From assembly GCF_009727055.1 (NCBI RefSeq), contig NC_052350.1, positions 22,077,364 to 22,141,363 on the forward strand: a stretch of DNA of 64,000 nucleotides, given 5' to 3'. The notes beneath the pieces are model-generated. The model was not told where the DNA came from, did no database searches, and saw only the letters and a list, made by a program, of their open reading frames with translations. The translations under genes were made by a program, and so were the position numbers. Shown piece by piece: positions 47,110 to 59,053 of this stretch. The first letter of the stretch is position 1. Every line of letters starts with the position of its first letter. The stretch comes from Benincasa hispida (taxonomy: Eukaryota > Streptophyta > Magnoliopsida > Cucurbitales > Cucurbitaceae).

Positions 47110-47500
47110 GGTGATCATTGAAACTGCTAAAATCAAATCGAATGCTAAATTGAACCAAAATTGAACCGATACCAAATCGAAACGGAATTAATGTGGTTCG
47201 GTTCGATTTGATATATTTTCAAACTGAATTATTATGGTTCGGTTTAGTTTCAAATTCGAAAACTGATTTGATACTGAACCGAACGTTTTTTTAATAAATA
47301 TATTAAAAATAATATATATATAACTTAGAAAATATGAAAGAGCATAAAAATATGTGAAACCAAACTAAACCAAACTGAATCGCTTATAATTTACGAAAAT
47401 ATGAAAAAACATATAAATTTAAAAAATAAAAAATCGAATCGGGTTCGATTCGATTTAAACTGTAAATCGAATTGAACCGAACTGTGAACGGCATGGTTGA
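47110..47500. repeat. Degenerate GAACCGAA/TTCGGTTC repeat
   Basis: Scattered direct and inverted copies of TGGTTCGGTT, AACCGAAC and TCGATTCGATTT. Weak short inverted repeats throughout. A common low-complexity class in plants; no ORF. Confidence 0.6.
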
Positions 47501-49192
47501 TATACTCTAAGGTCGTGAACAATTTATTGTGTCCAATGGTTCTTGGCCGGCTAATTAATATTTTAAAATATTCACGGAATTGAATTTGGTTTTTAATAGA
47601 ATTTTTAGCTTTAATTTTATATCTAATAAATTTGTACATTATTTTAGACATTTTTAATAGGCTGAGAACCTAGTAAATGCAGGTTTAGAAATTACGTATA
47701 ACCAAAACATCATCATAGATTTACCATCTTTATATATTTACCATTACTGTACAGTAATATATTTACAATTATTTCAAGAAATGAGACAAACTGTTGAAAT
47801 TTCCTACACTCTTCTCAGACTTATTTATTGGGCTTCTAATTGAAGATAAATTTCAAAAGATTTTTTAAAAAACAATCAATATTGTAAAATTGAGGAGCAA
47901 AGAGAAATGTGGATATTGAAAAATTATAATATAATAATATAAATATAATAAAATATAAACTCACAAATAACATTAGTTTTGGCAAGTAGGATGTGGAATG
48001 ACTTGAACACTAATGATGTGTATTTATAAGACACATGATCGTTGGACACTAAACATGAACATTTATCTACCACCTATTTAAATATTTATAATAATCACAA
48101 GATTTTGAGAATACTATTATTTTTTTTTACCAATTGAGAAAACTATTATAATTTATACAAAAAGTATGGTAAAATTATATTTGCAATTCATTTAGAAAGT
48201 CATTGTTACATTAAGATGCTACCAATACTGAATACATATTTCCAATCACTACCAATTTATAAAATAAAATAAAAATAATTACACTTAAAAAATGGAAATA
48301 ATAATAATAATAATAATAATTCGCACCCTTGTCAATTTGTACTAATCTTAACTATAAAATTTTAAATTCATCAAATTGGACTGTAGACTTAAATAAATGT
48401 TGTAATTTCTACCATTTATTCCATTTTTGTTGATTCACTCAATAATTACGAAAAAAAAGTAGGAGAGAAAATCACTAATTTCAATCATTATTAAAATTTG
48501 TACAAAATAAAAACAAAAAAAGCAAAAAAAATTAAGTTTAATGTCATTTTTGTAATATAATAAGAAAAACCCAATTATAATATTTAATAATTGAAAAGAG
48601 AAAGAAGAGGCAAAAAGAAGCCCATAATGTGTATGGAGTTTGAAGAACAGACTTGAAAGTGTGTTATTGGTGAATGCAAGTTGGGTAAGAAAGAAAAGAA
48701 TAGGTTCATTGTAAGTAATTGGATTATTGCTATTGCAGCCTTTAACATTTTCCAATTTCCAATTAAAATAATCTTTTTGATAATTTCCAACTTTCACTTT
48801 TAATATTATTTTTCACTTTCTAGCTTGTGATACAAATACAATATATCAAGTTGATAACTCCTTTTAGCGATTAAACTAATTTGTTGATTTTTCAAATCTT
48901 TTTCAAGTTTGAAAGATGGTTTTATGGTAATTGAGTATTGGCCATAATTTACAAGAACCAATCCAAGAAATTTCCACAAAACAGTTTACTTATCCAACCA
49001 ATTTAAGAGATAGGTAAATCATTGTAAAGAATGGGAGGAAATAAACTTAATTTTCAAAAATCGAAAAATAAAAAACGAAATGATTACCAAACGGGCTTAA
49101 ACTTTCAAATTACAAAATTTAGGTTAAAATGAGCATGGTTCAACAGACATAATGCTAGTATTATCAACTTCAAAATTAGAGATTCGATTTGA

Positions 49193-49757
49193 GAAAATGG
49201 TATGGATAGCCCAAAATAGAAGACCCAAATGAAACTTGATCTAGGTTTTGAAACAAAGATTTTTTTTGCCTTTTGCTTACGTCGTCCCCTTGTTTCGTTT
49301 CTATTTCTTCCTCCTCGCTCGTTTCTTCTTTCGCTTCTTCTCGCTCGTTTCTTTTCTTTTCTTCATTTGTGTTCTTCTCGCTATCAATTTACTACTTCTT
49401 CTCTCTTTGGAATCAAAGATGGAAGTCAAAGCATGAATCAGAGTGAGACCAAGGAGCGAGATCAAGAAGAGAGAGCGAACCCAAGGAGCGAGAAGAAGAT
49501 CCCGAAGGGGAGCATGAAATAGATTTGATGAGGAAAAAACTGAAAAAGTGAGAGGAATGAACGAGAGGCAAGAGGAAGAAACGAGATCCACATTCGCTCC
49601 TCAGTCCATCAATCATATTTGTGGGTTAAATTGGAAATTTCATAGCATGCTTACGTCAACAGAAGACCAAATTTCATTTTATTTCAAATGGTGGGTCAAA
49701 TTTCATTCATGCCCTTAAAAAGAGGTTATGTGTACAAAAATTCTGATTTGATTTCCC
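49193..49757. mobile_element. Foldback/MULE-like short element
   Basis: The left end GAAAATGGTATGGATAGCCC (49194) is nearly the reverse complement of the right end of the element at 59054-59872. Inside, a CTCGCTCGTTTCTTC-type pyrimidine arm (49300-49375) faces a GGAGCGAGAAGAAG-type purine arm (49440-49580), so the single strand can fold back. The right end near GATTTGATTTCCCC is uncertain. Small ORFs here (49229-49522, 49301-49591) come from the biased arms. Confidence 0.4.
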
Positions 49758-49759
49758 CA

Positions 49760-50850
49760 CCCCACATAGTAAAATAAATAGTTACAAAATTTAGTCTTTT
49801 AAAATTCATGAAACTACTTACGTAAATTGAAAGTTTAAAGTTCTATTAAACATAAAATTCATATTCATATCTAATATTCAATCAATTCAATTTTAAAAAT
49901 TTCAAGTTTGATTGATTAGACGCAAAATTAAAAGGTCAAGACCTATATTATAAAAAAAAAAATGAAATTTTATATTAGACATTGCGACAAAATGTTCAAA
50001 AACTAACATTATCCCTTGGGCCACCTTCTAATATTATTTCTCAATGACAAACCATACCATTAATAATACCTTCTAAAAATTCCACACAAGAACTCTGAAT
50101 TGATGAGAAGAATTCCTTGGGCCACCTTCTAATATTATTTCTTCCAAATATTCATCCAATGACAAACCATACCATTAATAATACCTTCTAAAAATTCCAC
50201 ACAAGAACTCTGAATTGATGAGAAGAATTAGGATAAGTATATTTTGATTAATATTTAATTTAGTTGTTAATTTAGATCTATTAATATTTAATTAGTATTT
50301 TAAAATTAATTAGTTAATTGTTTGTGAGACTATAAATAACCGCTTTAAGGATAGACTATCCACCATGAATTTGGCCTAATACATTTTCAACCGCATAAAA
50401 AACAATCAAAATATAGATAAAAATTCATAATACAACTCAAACTTGCAGTTGTTCTTGGATACATCAAAATTTTTCATGGATTTTTTAGCAGCAGCAGACA
50501 GAAACAAAAAGTGAAGGGTGGATATTTTCAAGTTCTTATTCATAGAATTAAGAGTGGAGAAAAAGACACTGGAGAAGGAGAATACATTGAAATTGGTGGC
50601 TATATGATTCCATATTTTCAAGAATGCCCATATATTGACTTAACACAATCAAAGACAGTTGCTTCTTCTGTTCTCTTGGTCTTAAAATGCCAATGGTGTT
50701 AAATACATTTGTACAGCTGAAAAATGTAGGATCATTGACAAAGATAAAGAAAAAAAAAAAAAAAAAAAAAAAACCACCCCTTTTTTCCCTTTTGCAATCC
50801 GTACTGAGAAGCTTCCTAAAGATTCAAGGAATGTATCCAAAACAAAAGCA
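49760..50850. other. Intergenic region and 3' flank of the DUF4050 gene
   Basis: Holds the tandem duplication at 50014-50229, an A run (about 50750-50772, T run on the gene strand) just past the stop, and a 40 bp stretch at 50525-50570 that resembles 50924-50967 in intron 4 (ATTCATAGAAT, AGTGGAGAAA). No independent gene is supported. Confidence 0.5.
50014..50229 (+). repeat. Tandem duplication, about 101 and 115 bp
   Basis: The block starting CCTTGGGCCACCTTCTAATA occurs at 50014 and again at 50115 and runs to GATGAGAAGAATT in both. The second copy has about 15-18 extra bases (around TTCCAAATATTCATCC). The rest is almost identical. Confidence 0.93.
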
Positions 50851-50853
50851 TTT

Positions 50854-53480
50854 TCAATCATATAGGCCCTCATGTTCCCATACTTCCACAAGAAAGTTCA
50901 CCATTTCCTGTCGAAATAAAGATTTTGAAGTTCGTATTCATAGAATGAACAGTGGAGAAAGAAATGACAAAACTTGAACAGCAAAAACTTACAGACAAAG
51001 GAATTGGATGAGGAAAAGGCTGTCTTGTACCCAGTAAACTGTCATATGTTGCACGCCAACTGCAAACAAACGCATTTTTATACGCACGGTATGGAGATCA
51101 ATATGAGCTACAAGGAGATTTTTAGTTCTCGGTATTTGTATGTCTATGGTGCTTAAGCTAAAGCAATTAAAAACAGTGCCAACTATCTAGAAAGGCAGAC
51201 AGATTGAGTGAACTGACCTGATTTTCGCCTTCTGTCTTTGTTGAGTTTCATCTGTTGTCTTGGTAGTACTACTTCCAATCCACTGCAGCCTAGTCTGATT
51301 CCAGAGAAGGAGACCTGAAAGCAACGCAAATGAGTAGATTGCTCGTCTCTACATTGACCAGGTTTTAATGAAGAGATGATAGGTCCTTAATTGAAATATT
51401 ATCCACAACTTCATAAAAGATATCTGATTTTATCACCAATTATTCAACAAAGGTCGGATAAACTAAAAGGAAAACTTGCCATGGTTTACAAATTCAGAAG
51501 AGCTGCTCACACTGCCACCAACATTGCTATGACTGAGAGTGAGGTTTGATGTACTGATAGACGAGATGCTTCGTTGAGACTGAATGGTGCTATTATCCAA
51601 ATCGCATGTACTTGTGCTCCAAAAACCATCAGATATGCTAGGCTTCTTAACAACTCGTCCTTGAATTCTTAATCCTTTAGATGGCTCATCCACAGCAATA
51701 ATAGGTGTGGGTTTAGTGCAGCATCCAAAACAACCCCTGCACTGTTATAAACCTAATAAAGCAGTATATGATATAAAATTGCAGCAAAAACATAGCATGT
51801 GCACCCATTCATCAATAATGTTGACACAGTTGTCAAATATATCATTTATGGTTTGAGTGTGAAAATAAGAAGAAGCAAACACACAACTATTAATAACAGA
51901 AATTATGAAAATGTCTATTATAAATTCAAGTAGTGTGATCATCTAAGAAGCACGAATGCTTTAGTTTGGTTAACATATTTGTGTCCACCATGGGTCAGAC
52001 ACTTGGACACTCCAGCACTTGTTGAACACGTATTCAACACTTGTTAGTTTAATAGATATGTTAGACATTAGTTGTATGAAGTCCAAATAGAATAAACATT
52101 TATTAGACATGCAACACATTCTAAATAGACACGTATATGACGAAAATAGTAAAATTGATAGTGAAATATGTCAAACTAATTTTTAAGCATATAAATCCAT
52201 AATTTTGAATTTCTTTTTGGTTTAAAAATGATTTCAAATGTATGTTTTAATAAATGTGTCCTTTCCATGTCCATGTCCTAAATTTTTTAAAAAAGACGAG
52301 TCTTTGTGCCCATGTCATATTCTTGTCTAGTATTTGTACCCGTGCTTAAATTCTCAAGTTCTCATAATGAATTGGATGGATAGCATCATGAACACGAACA
52401 AAATACTTCGGAAAAAGGACCGAGTATGTTAAAAAGCAGAGTAAACCGAACATTGTAGTACAATTTAGAATGGGCAACAACATGGATTATGCATCTCCTA
52501 ATGAAGTTATAAACATAACACCATTTAAACAGGGAGAAAAATGAAAGAAGAGCCTAGAGGGAATTGGGAATGACTGTGCAGCAATTAAACATCTCAACTA
52601 CTATTGAAAATAAATATTCAGCTTCTACATAACTGAGAATAGGGAATAGTTTCATACTTCCAAGTAAAAACTTCGAATATGAACACATTTAGTTTCATCT
52701 TTTCAAGGATCTACATTAACATCAACTCATTTTACTAAATCAGCAAGATTACAGTCTACGACAGACGAACACTAGGCGGCTTCTTAAATACTCCATGGAT
52801 TCACACAGCAGACGGATGATGCAATATGAAAACAAAAGAAAATATGTTCAAGAGTAAAACTTAGCCATCTTAGAACTACCTCCTTTCCGTGAATAATCAA
52901 AGTTATAACGATAAATGATTGATGATAATGGCTTCTTTAGTATTTAACCTTTTTCAAAAGTGATAAGAGTTTTAAGGCAGCCTCATAAAGGAATAAGACT
53001 TAGCTTTTTCACTGTCTTCGTCCAGAAAACAAAACAAGAAATAAATTCATTCAGATTATTGTCCCCATTTCTGCACAAGTTAGAATGGAATACAGTCATT
53101 CACAATCAAAACTGAAAACACAAGCAGCTCTCCAATCGAAATTCTTTCATCTTAATTAAAGAATTACATAACCAAATACTAGCAATCCAAAAAGAACAAG
53201 AAACCCCATAATTTCCCCCAAACCCCTTTTTTAAATTTCAACTCAACATTGCAGCTCAAACAGTAAAATTCGTGGTATTGTCTACTGCTAATTAAGTTAG
53301 AAAACAGAATCAATTAGAAGGATAACACAAAAGGGGTATCACAAAACTCCATTAGAAGCAAAGATAACAAGTAATTTCCAAAACCCAATTGAATGATTAG
53401 TGAGGAAGATAAATAACTTACCCCATGCAAGCGAATAAGCGGCTGATCCACGCAGCGAAAGAACTGTTCAGCATCACCAT
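50854..53480 (-). CDS. DUF4050 / Gag1-like clamp protein, 5 exons
   Basis: The spliced protein has 177 residues from exons 53422-53480, 51480-51736, 51218-51314, 50993-51059 and 50854-50907 (stop TGA 50854-50856). Exon phases join exactly: MVMLNSSFAAWISRLFACMG, then GCFGCCTKPTPIIAVDEPSK, a Ser/Thr-rich stretch, EFVNHG, LLLWNQTRLQWIG, WRATYDSLLGTRQPFPHPIP, and finally EMVNFLVEVWEHEGLYD. The Cys-rich start and the C-terminal block with W..TY.SLLGT...PFP.P.PL..MV.FLV..WE.EGLYD are those of the plant DUF4050 family, which I recall as Pfam PF13259, later called Gag1-like clamp. Function in plants is not established. Introns are 1685, 165, 158 and 85 bp. Intron 2 begins GCAAGT instead of GT. The start at 53480 has a good context (ACC-ATG-GTG). 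A second in-frame Met lies two codons on. Confidence 0.88.
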
Positions 53481-53491
53481 GGTTGTTGATA

Positions 53492-53518
53492 TTAAGCCAA
53501 AAGCGCAGAGAAGGGCAT
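53492..53518 (-). promoter_or_regulatory. Small upstream ORF in the DUF4050 gene leader
   Basis: In the presumed 5' leader, an ATG at 53518-53516 opens an 8-codon frame (MPFSALLA) ended by TAA at 53494-53492, 11 bases before the main start. If the transcript begins upstream of it, this uORF could lower translation. The transcription start is not known. Confidence 0.4.
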
Positions 53519-53649
53519 CGATTGAAGGAGAACCAAAACCCAGTAATTGGAAAGAGATTGAGTGGACTTTGGGGCAAGAAAACTGAAAGTTAGATGAGGG
53601 AAAAAGGGGAAAGTTTTTTTGAGTGGGAAGTGAGAATCAACCAAATACC

Positions 53650-55490
53650 ATAAAAGAAAATTTGCGGGTTTCCTAGAAATTTAGGGAAGAAAAAGAGATG
53701 GGTATCAATCAATATTGAGTAATGAATTGCTGTTGGGTAATATGGATAGTTCAATTGGTGGAATTTTGCTAGTGGTTTATACTCCCTTTTTGTGTGGCTC
53801 TGTCCCCACTGGCCACTGGTTCCCATTATTAGCAGCAAAAATAGGGATTTACTTTTATCTACTACTTACACCTTCATTTATATCCATTCAAACCATTTCA
53901 TTTCATGATCTTTTTATTTCTCTAACTATTTTTCAAAAGTAGTAGACCAAATCTTCAACTTTAGAATTAGTAATACCAAATCTTCAGCTTTAGAATAAAT
54001 AATACATCTGTTATCATCTATAAATATGCTTGGATTGTCAATCAAAAGATAGCTTAATGCATAAGACATAATTATCATTTTAAAAGTCATCATTCAATCT
54101 GTCATTATATGGTTAAAAATCAGGTTTATGAATGGTCATGAAATTTTTTTTCCAAATTTTTCTAAAATTTACTTCACGTCTTTTAAACTAGGGGTATAGG
54201 TGATATAGAAATCAAGTCAAATTATCGCTTAAACAGTGGTTTGGTTGATTCAAATTGCATCATCGGTTCTTTGTGCAAGTAGGTCTGGATGGGTACCTAT
54301 AATGTAAAATAATATATTTTATCTAATCGAAAAAAAAATTACATTATGTATATAATTATTGATCCATTTTTTTTAGTTTATATTTTTTGCCAACCCGAAC
54401 CTAATTGAAGAGTTTCGATTTTTTTTCCTTTTCCAACCTTAAACTGCCAAACTGATTGGTTTCAACCCAAATTAACAAGCAAATTCAATTGGTTTAAATA
54501 GTAACATTAAACTAAAAGGCCATACAAAATGAGCAACCTAAGTTTAAATAGTAACATTAAACTAAAAGGCCATACAAAATGAGCAACCTAGGAAAGGCAA
54601 GCCATATACTGATAATGAAGAATCATGAGACAAAGTTGACTAGGATGTTTATACCCATAAGAAATCACAAAGCCATCCATCAATAGTAATAGAAATTTAA
54701 CAGCTCAACTGTTCATACTATCAATCTTGGTTTGAGATTCGATTCCAGTTAAAATATGAGCATCTGACTACATTTTCCAACTGAAATGGGATCCATTTTC
54801 AGTTTTATATTTTTTTTTTCTTGCCCCTCTACTTTAAACTTGGCCTTGATCTATATTTAAGCCCAATCCACTAAAAAACAAGTGTAAATTTTATTTTGAT
54901 CTCTAAGAATGAGAGTTTTTAGACATTTGAATGTTTATATTGCAACAAATTAACTGATTGAAGCATGAGTTTTTGTTTTTTTTTTAACCCAAAGTATAGA
55001 GAGTTGAAATGGATATGTAAACTATGACGAAAATAGAATTTTAAACTTTAATTTTATATATATTTTATAATTACAACTACTTTTTTGTTATGAAGTGTTA
55101 ATATTTTTTGGATTTTTCTATGTAACTTTCCTACAACTTGAAGTAATTATATATTGGAATATTTAAGAATTATTTAGAAGAAAATCAAGGATTGATGATC
55201 ACAACATAATAGAAGGCCAGCGGATCACCGATTCTCTAGTCTGGAGCTGACAATGACAATGAGTGGAGTCTATAAAAGAGAAAAACAATAACCAAGCAAT
55301 TAACACAGTATGATATCCAATGTAACACCTCTTCCTCCAATTCTAAATATCAAAAACAACTCAAACAGAACAGAACTCAGAGCAGCAGGGCTTATTTCTT
55401 TTAGGAACAGAATCTTTGTCGAAAATACTCGTATTGCGAATGAAGGTCAAAGAGTAACCAATAAGTAATTTGTCATGGCACTCAGAAATT
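53650..55490. other. Intergenic region between the DUF4050 and bL36 genes
   Basis: No gene is supported. It contains degenerate AACCGGTT-like and TTGGTTTCAACCC sequence (54230-54480), a perfect 50 bp tandem duplication (54491-54590) and a possible SINE remnant with TTTGAGATTCGATTCC (54731-54747). The last few hundred bases (about 55190-55513) are probably the 3' UTR of the bL36 gene. Confidence 0.5.
54491..54590 (+). repeat. Perfect 50-bp tandem duplication
   Basis: The unit GTTTAAATAGTAACATTAAA and its 30 following bases is repeated once head to tail, differing only in the first base (G at 54491, A at 54541). The near identity suggests a recent slippage or repair event. Confidence 0.96.
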
Positions 55491-55513
55491 GATGTCCTTT
55501 TCGTTTACTAAAG

Positions 55514-56320
55514 CTAATTCCGTTTCTTCAACAGGATTGAAGCTAGACCCATTCTCCAACCAAGCAACATTGTTGGCTCATGCTTTTGGGGGATGAGAGA
55601 AGCCAGACCCGTTCGCGAGCTATGACTGGGAAGAAGCTCTTGCTTCACCTCACTTCTTGAGAACCTGAAAAATGGGCCATGTTTAATTCATTTTAGCTAC
55701 AAGAACCATGAGATTAATCCCAAGTATAAACCTGCATACAATCATAATTCATACCATATATGGATATGTGAACAAGAAGAGAACTGAGCATATCATTCAT
55801 GATAACGAAACAATGACGATTTCCAACAATCCCAAAAACTAATTTCTAGCTGCATCATAGAGGATGGACCTAGAAGAAGACTTATAAGTGACAAATTTAA
55901 GGAACCAATTTATAGGAATCTAGCCTTCAGCATATTCACAAAAGTTCTACAATCATACATAAAAGTATCCTGACCTTTTTGGTTTTACATAAACTCAAAC
56001 TACTTTCATAAAATACCCCTAAAGAAATAACTTGGGAGTCCTTGGCCTGAGCTCTAGGACAACTTTCTTCAGTGGCAAAAGGTATAATTCTTCAGAGTTT
56101 TCCATCTAAAAAGATTACTAATATGGATAAATGACAATGCCCAAATCAAAGGAAAGTTGAGTACTCACAAGGAAGGAGGAGGACCTTCACTTGCAAATGT
56201 AGATAGGCCTTGGCGTTGCTTGTGTTTGGGATTGGATGAGCAGTATACATACACTCGGCCTCGACGCTTCACTGTCCTACAAAACTCGCACATCTTTTTC
56301 ACTGAAGCACGGACTTTCAT
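55514..56320 (-). CDS. bL36m: Organellar (probably mitochondrial) ribosomal protein bL36, 2 coding exons
   Basis: Component of the large subunit of a bacterial-type ribosome. Exon 1 (56169-56320) encodes [20 protein letters not shown] and then [18 protein letters not shown], the whole bL36 zinc ribbon with Cys11, Cys14, Cys27 and His33. The intron 55665-56168 (504 bp) starts GTGAGT and ends TCAG. Exon 2 (55514-55664, stop TAG) adds a 50-residue plant-type tail with [12 protein letters not shown] and [15 protein letters not shown]. The protein is 100 residues, against about 103 in the Arabidopsis homologue. No presequence is visible; in this family the protein starts directly with the core. 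A probable leader intron lies at 56323-56920 (GTATTA to CCAG), with the ATG two bases after the acceptor. Mitochondrial rather than plastid location is inferred from the tail; plastid bL36 is usually encoded in the plastid genome. Confidence 0.92.
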
Positions 56321-56960
56321 GGCTGGAGGAAGAACAAATTAAACAAACAAAAAACAAAGAAATCAAGGGGCATTCCAATGTGATGTAAAATTATCATATC
56401 TCAATACCGCCAATTCCAATTCCAACACTGAAATGAAGGAAATTAGTAAGAATTCACTGAAACTGCCATTAAAAATGGTTAGATCTCTGTCCTCCAGTAC
56501 TTGAATTGAAATCCCAGAAAAGAAATGTCATGAAATAACAAATGTTATCTCATTACGTCGCAAATTAGAGAAACGTAAGAGATTTTGCAGAGAAACAATG
56601 AGCACCCCCCAACAATCCCGTTATCAAAATTCCGTGTTATGATTAAGAACACTAAACTTTTACTTGATTAACCCAATAATGAATTCTTCCTCAATCATTC
56701 AAAATCAAGAACTTTAGGAAGATTAATTGAAAGAATCAACCTTTGATTAAAGAAATTGAAAAGAGAACAGAAATTGCTAGAACAGAAATCGATACAAAAC
56801 CCTAAAACCCTAAAGTGAATTGACAGCAAAAATTAACCAGAAAACATTAAGATGGTGGTGCAGTAACTACTGTTGAGGCAAATCTTAACTGAGAAGATGA
56901 ATAATTTCTTAGCGTAATACCTTCGAATCGAGAGCGACGGCCAACAGCTGAGATGAACGT
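56321..56960 (-). promoter_or_regulatory. 5' leader and leader intron of the bL36 gene
   Basis: A likely noncoding first exon ends at 56921 (CGATTCGAAG, then GTATTACGC) and joins to the second exon at 56322. The acceptor is preceded by a pyrimidine-rich TTTGTTCTTCCTCCAG. The splice is inferred from consensus only. Confidence 0.5.
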
Positions 56961-59050
56961 TTAAACTTTAAACAAAATACGGAACCTTAATCTTTTTCAT
57001 ATCCATCGAACACAGATTCAAAGCTCTTAATTGATGGGCTTTCTAGAAAGGCCCACATGTCTACATCATTCCGTTTTGTTATGTCAGCCCATTACGGCCC
57101 ATACCCAATCAACACAACGAGATAGGTTTGGTCAATTATTTATGCTCACTTTAGCCGAAAATCATATAGTTGAAAATCATCTTCGCTCCATTTGGTCACA
57201 TTTTAAAAAAAAAAAACGAAAAACGAAAAACAAAAACTCATTGCAAACAACTAACAAATAGGAAAGTCCTTAAAAAGAGAGAGGACATTCAACTAGGATA
57301 ATCTACCTCTTGAAAGGTAATATTTATGCTTTACCTCAAAAAACGAAATTATGCTTGCTTTTCCTAAATTTTATACTACGATTTTCACACTTCTTTAAAA
57401 AAAAAAAAAAACACTTAAATCTTAGTCAAATTTTTAAAACAAAAATAAATATTTGAAACTATTTTTCTAGTTTTCAAAATTTAGTTTAGTATTTTTAAAC
57501 ATTAATGAAAATGGATAACAAAACAAAGAACATATAGATGAAGGTAATATTTATAAGCATAACTTAAAAAAAAAAAAATCAAATAGTTATCAAACGAGAC
57601 TTTAGTTCTTTTCTCTTTTTTTCTTTTTTTACTTTTCGAATAAACACTATTTTTACTCCTAATTTTCTATGTCCATAAAATCTAAAAAAAAAATTAATTC
57701 AAAAAATTAGGATGAGTCCAATTATGATGATCCAAAGAAACACTATCTTAAATAGACCAATTGATAATATAAAAAGACCTCACGATAGATGTTGAGTTAC
57801 TCGTCAATAGCTATAGAAATGTAATCTCATATTTATCTGCTACAAACCAAAATGTTAATGATTTCTATTCTGAAATTAAGCAACATGAAACACATAGGTT
57901 AGAATAAATATTCTTAGCATATTTAAGAAATTTCTATTCTGAAATTAAGCAACATGAAACACATAGGTTAGAATAAATATTCTTAGCATATTTAAGAAAT
58001 TTTTTCTTAAAAAAATCTCATCTGAGTATAGATTACTCTTGAAATACAACCTTGTTTTTATTTTAATTTATAAGTAAATATAAATAATTGGGAATACAAG
58101 TTGGACAAACGAAGATGGATACAAAAACTGCATCATGATTACGTGGGTAAATCAATGATGTAGATTTTCCAAGGTAAATTAATTGTTTATTAACTCAGTG
58201 ATGAACAGAGAGACATGTTAGAGAGATTCCAACAATGATCAAATGATGAATTAATTAATCAATAAGCTAAAGTTTATAAAATTAAATAAACAAAACCCTT
58301 CTTTTTCTAGGCTGTAACCAATCCTTCATTAAAGCTTTAGTCATTGAATGAAATGCCACCTACCCTCCACCTAAAATGCCAAACTAAACCATCTCTACAA
58401 ATAATTTATCAAACTCAAATTTCATTAGATGATTATTATTTCTTTATTTCTTTATTTAAAATTTAAGTTTATAAATACTACTTCGACATATAAATTTCTA
58501 TGTTATATCATATCTATTTTATAGGAATGTTTTTTTAAAGTCGAAGTCATTTATTGAAAATTAAAAAAAATGTGTTCTCTCTATCTCATAGAGGTGGGAA
58601 TTCTTTTTGTTCTATAGGTGAAACATTTATTTGGGTTTATTTAAAAGGGGTCAAAAAAGTTAATGGGTGAAGTCATTGAGAAATGATATAATTGGAGAAG
58701 TTCATAGGTAAAATATAAAGTACTTTTGCTTTCTAGAGTGTACTTTATATGATGAATGGTGATCTGCTCAAGTGAATGGATGTGTTATCATACTTCCACT
58801 TACATTGTTATGGCTTTTATTATTATTATTTTTTTAATAATCACTTTTTACTATTCCAGGTGCTTTTATTTGTTTGTTGTTGTTCTTTTTTTAATTAATG
58901 AATATGTCATATGGAAATGGAAGGTAATATGAAGAATTTAGATAAAAAGAAAAAAACATATATTCTTAAATTAGAATTCTTTTGTACTTCATTTTAAATA
59001 GATTTGTGTGGTTAAATCATATATGATGCTACTGCACTTAAATGGATATC
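56960..59050. other. AT-rich intergenic region
   Basis: No gene is supported. A 69 bp tandem duplication lies at 57861-57998. Several A runs are at 57207-57224 and 57397-57411. The ORF at 57031-57261 is translated from simple flanking sequence and matches nothing known. Confidence 0.5.
57861..57998 (+). repeat. Perfect 69-bp tandem duplication
   Basis: Two head-to-tail copies, 57861-57929 and 57930-57998, beginning ATTTCTATTCTGAAATTAAG and ending CATATTTAAGAA. I see no difference between the copies. Confidence 0.96.
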
Positions 59051-59053
59051 TGT

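Larger units (their letters stand above)
45300..49190. other. AT-rich intergenic region
   Basis: No gene is supported. Contents: two tRNA-like heads on the minus strand (46191-46256 and 46645-46720), degenerate GGTTCGGTTCGATTTG-type repeats (47110-47500), and an AAT microsatellite (48297-48321). Minus ORFs at 47391-47651 and 48435-48797 are AT-biased and match nothing I know. Confidence 0.5.

Noticed and set aside
48435..48797. 120-codon minus ORF rich in Phe, Leu and Ile
   Set aside because: AT-biased translation with no domain, repeat or conserved start. Likely chance.
50687..51156. Plus-strand ORFs overlapping the end of the DUF4050 gene
   Set aside because: The minus strand here carries two exons that complete a conserved protein with correct splice sites; the plus ORFs are shadows.
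56157..56342. Plus-strand ORF of 61 codons
   Set aside because: Exact shadow of bL36 exon 1 on the other strand.
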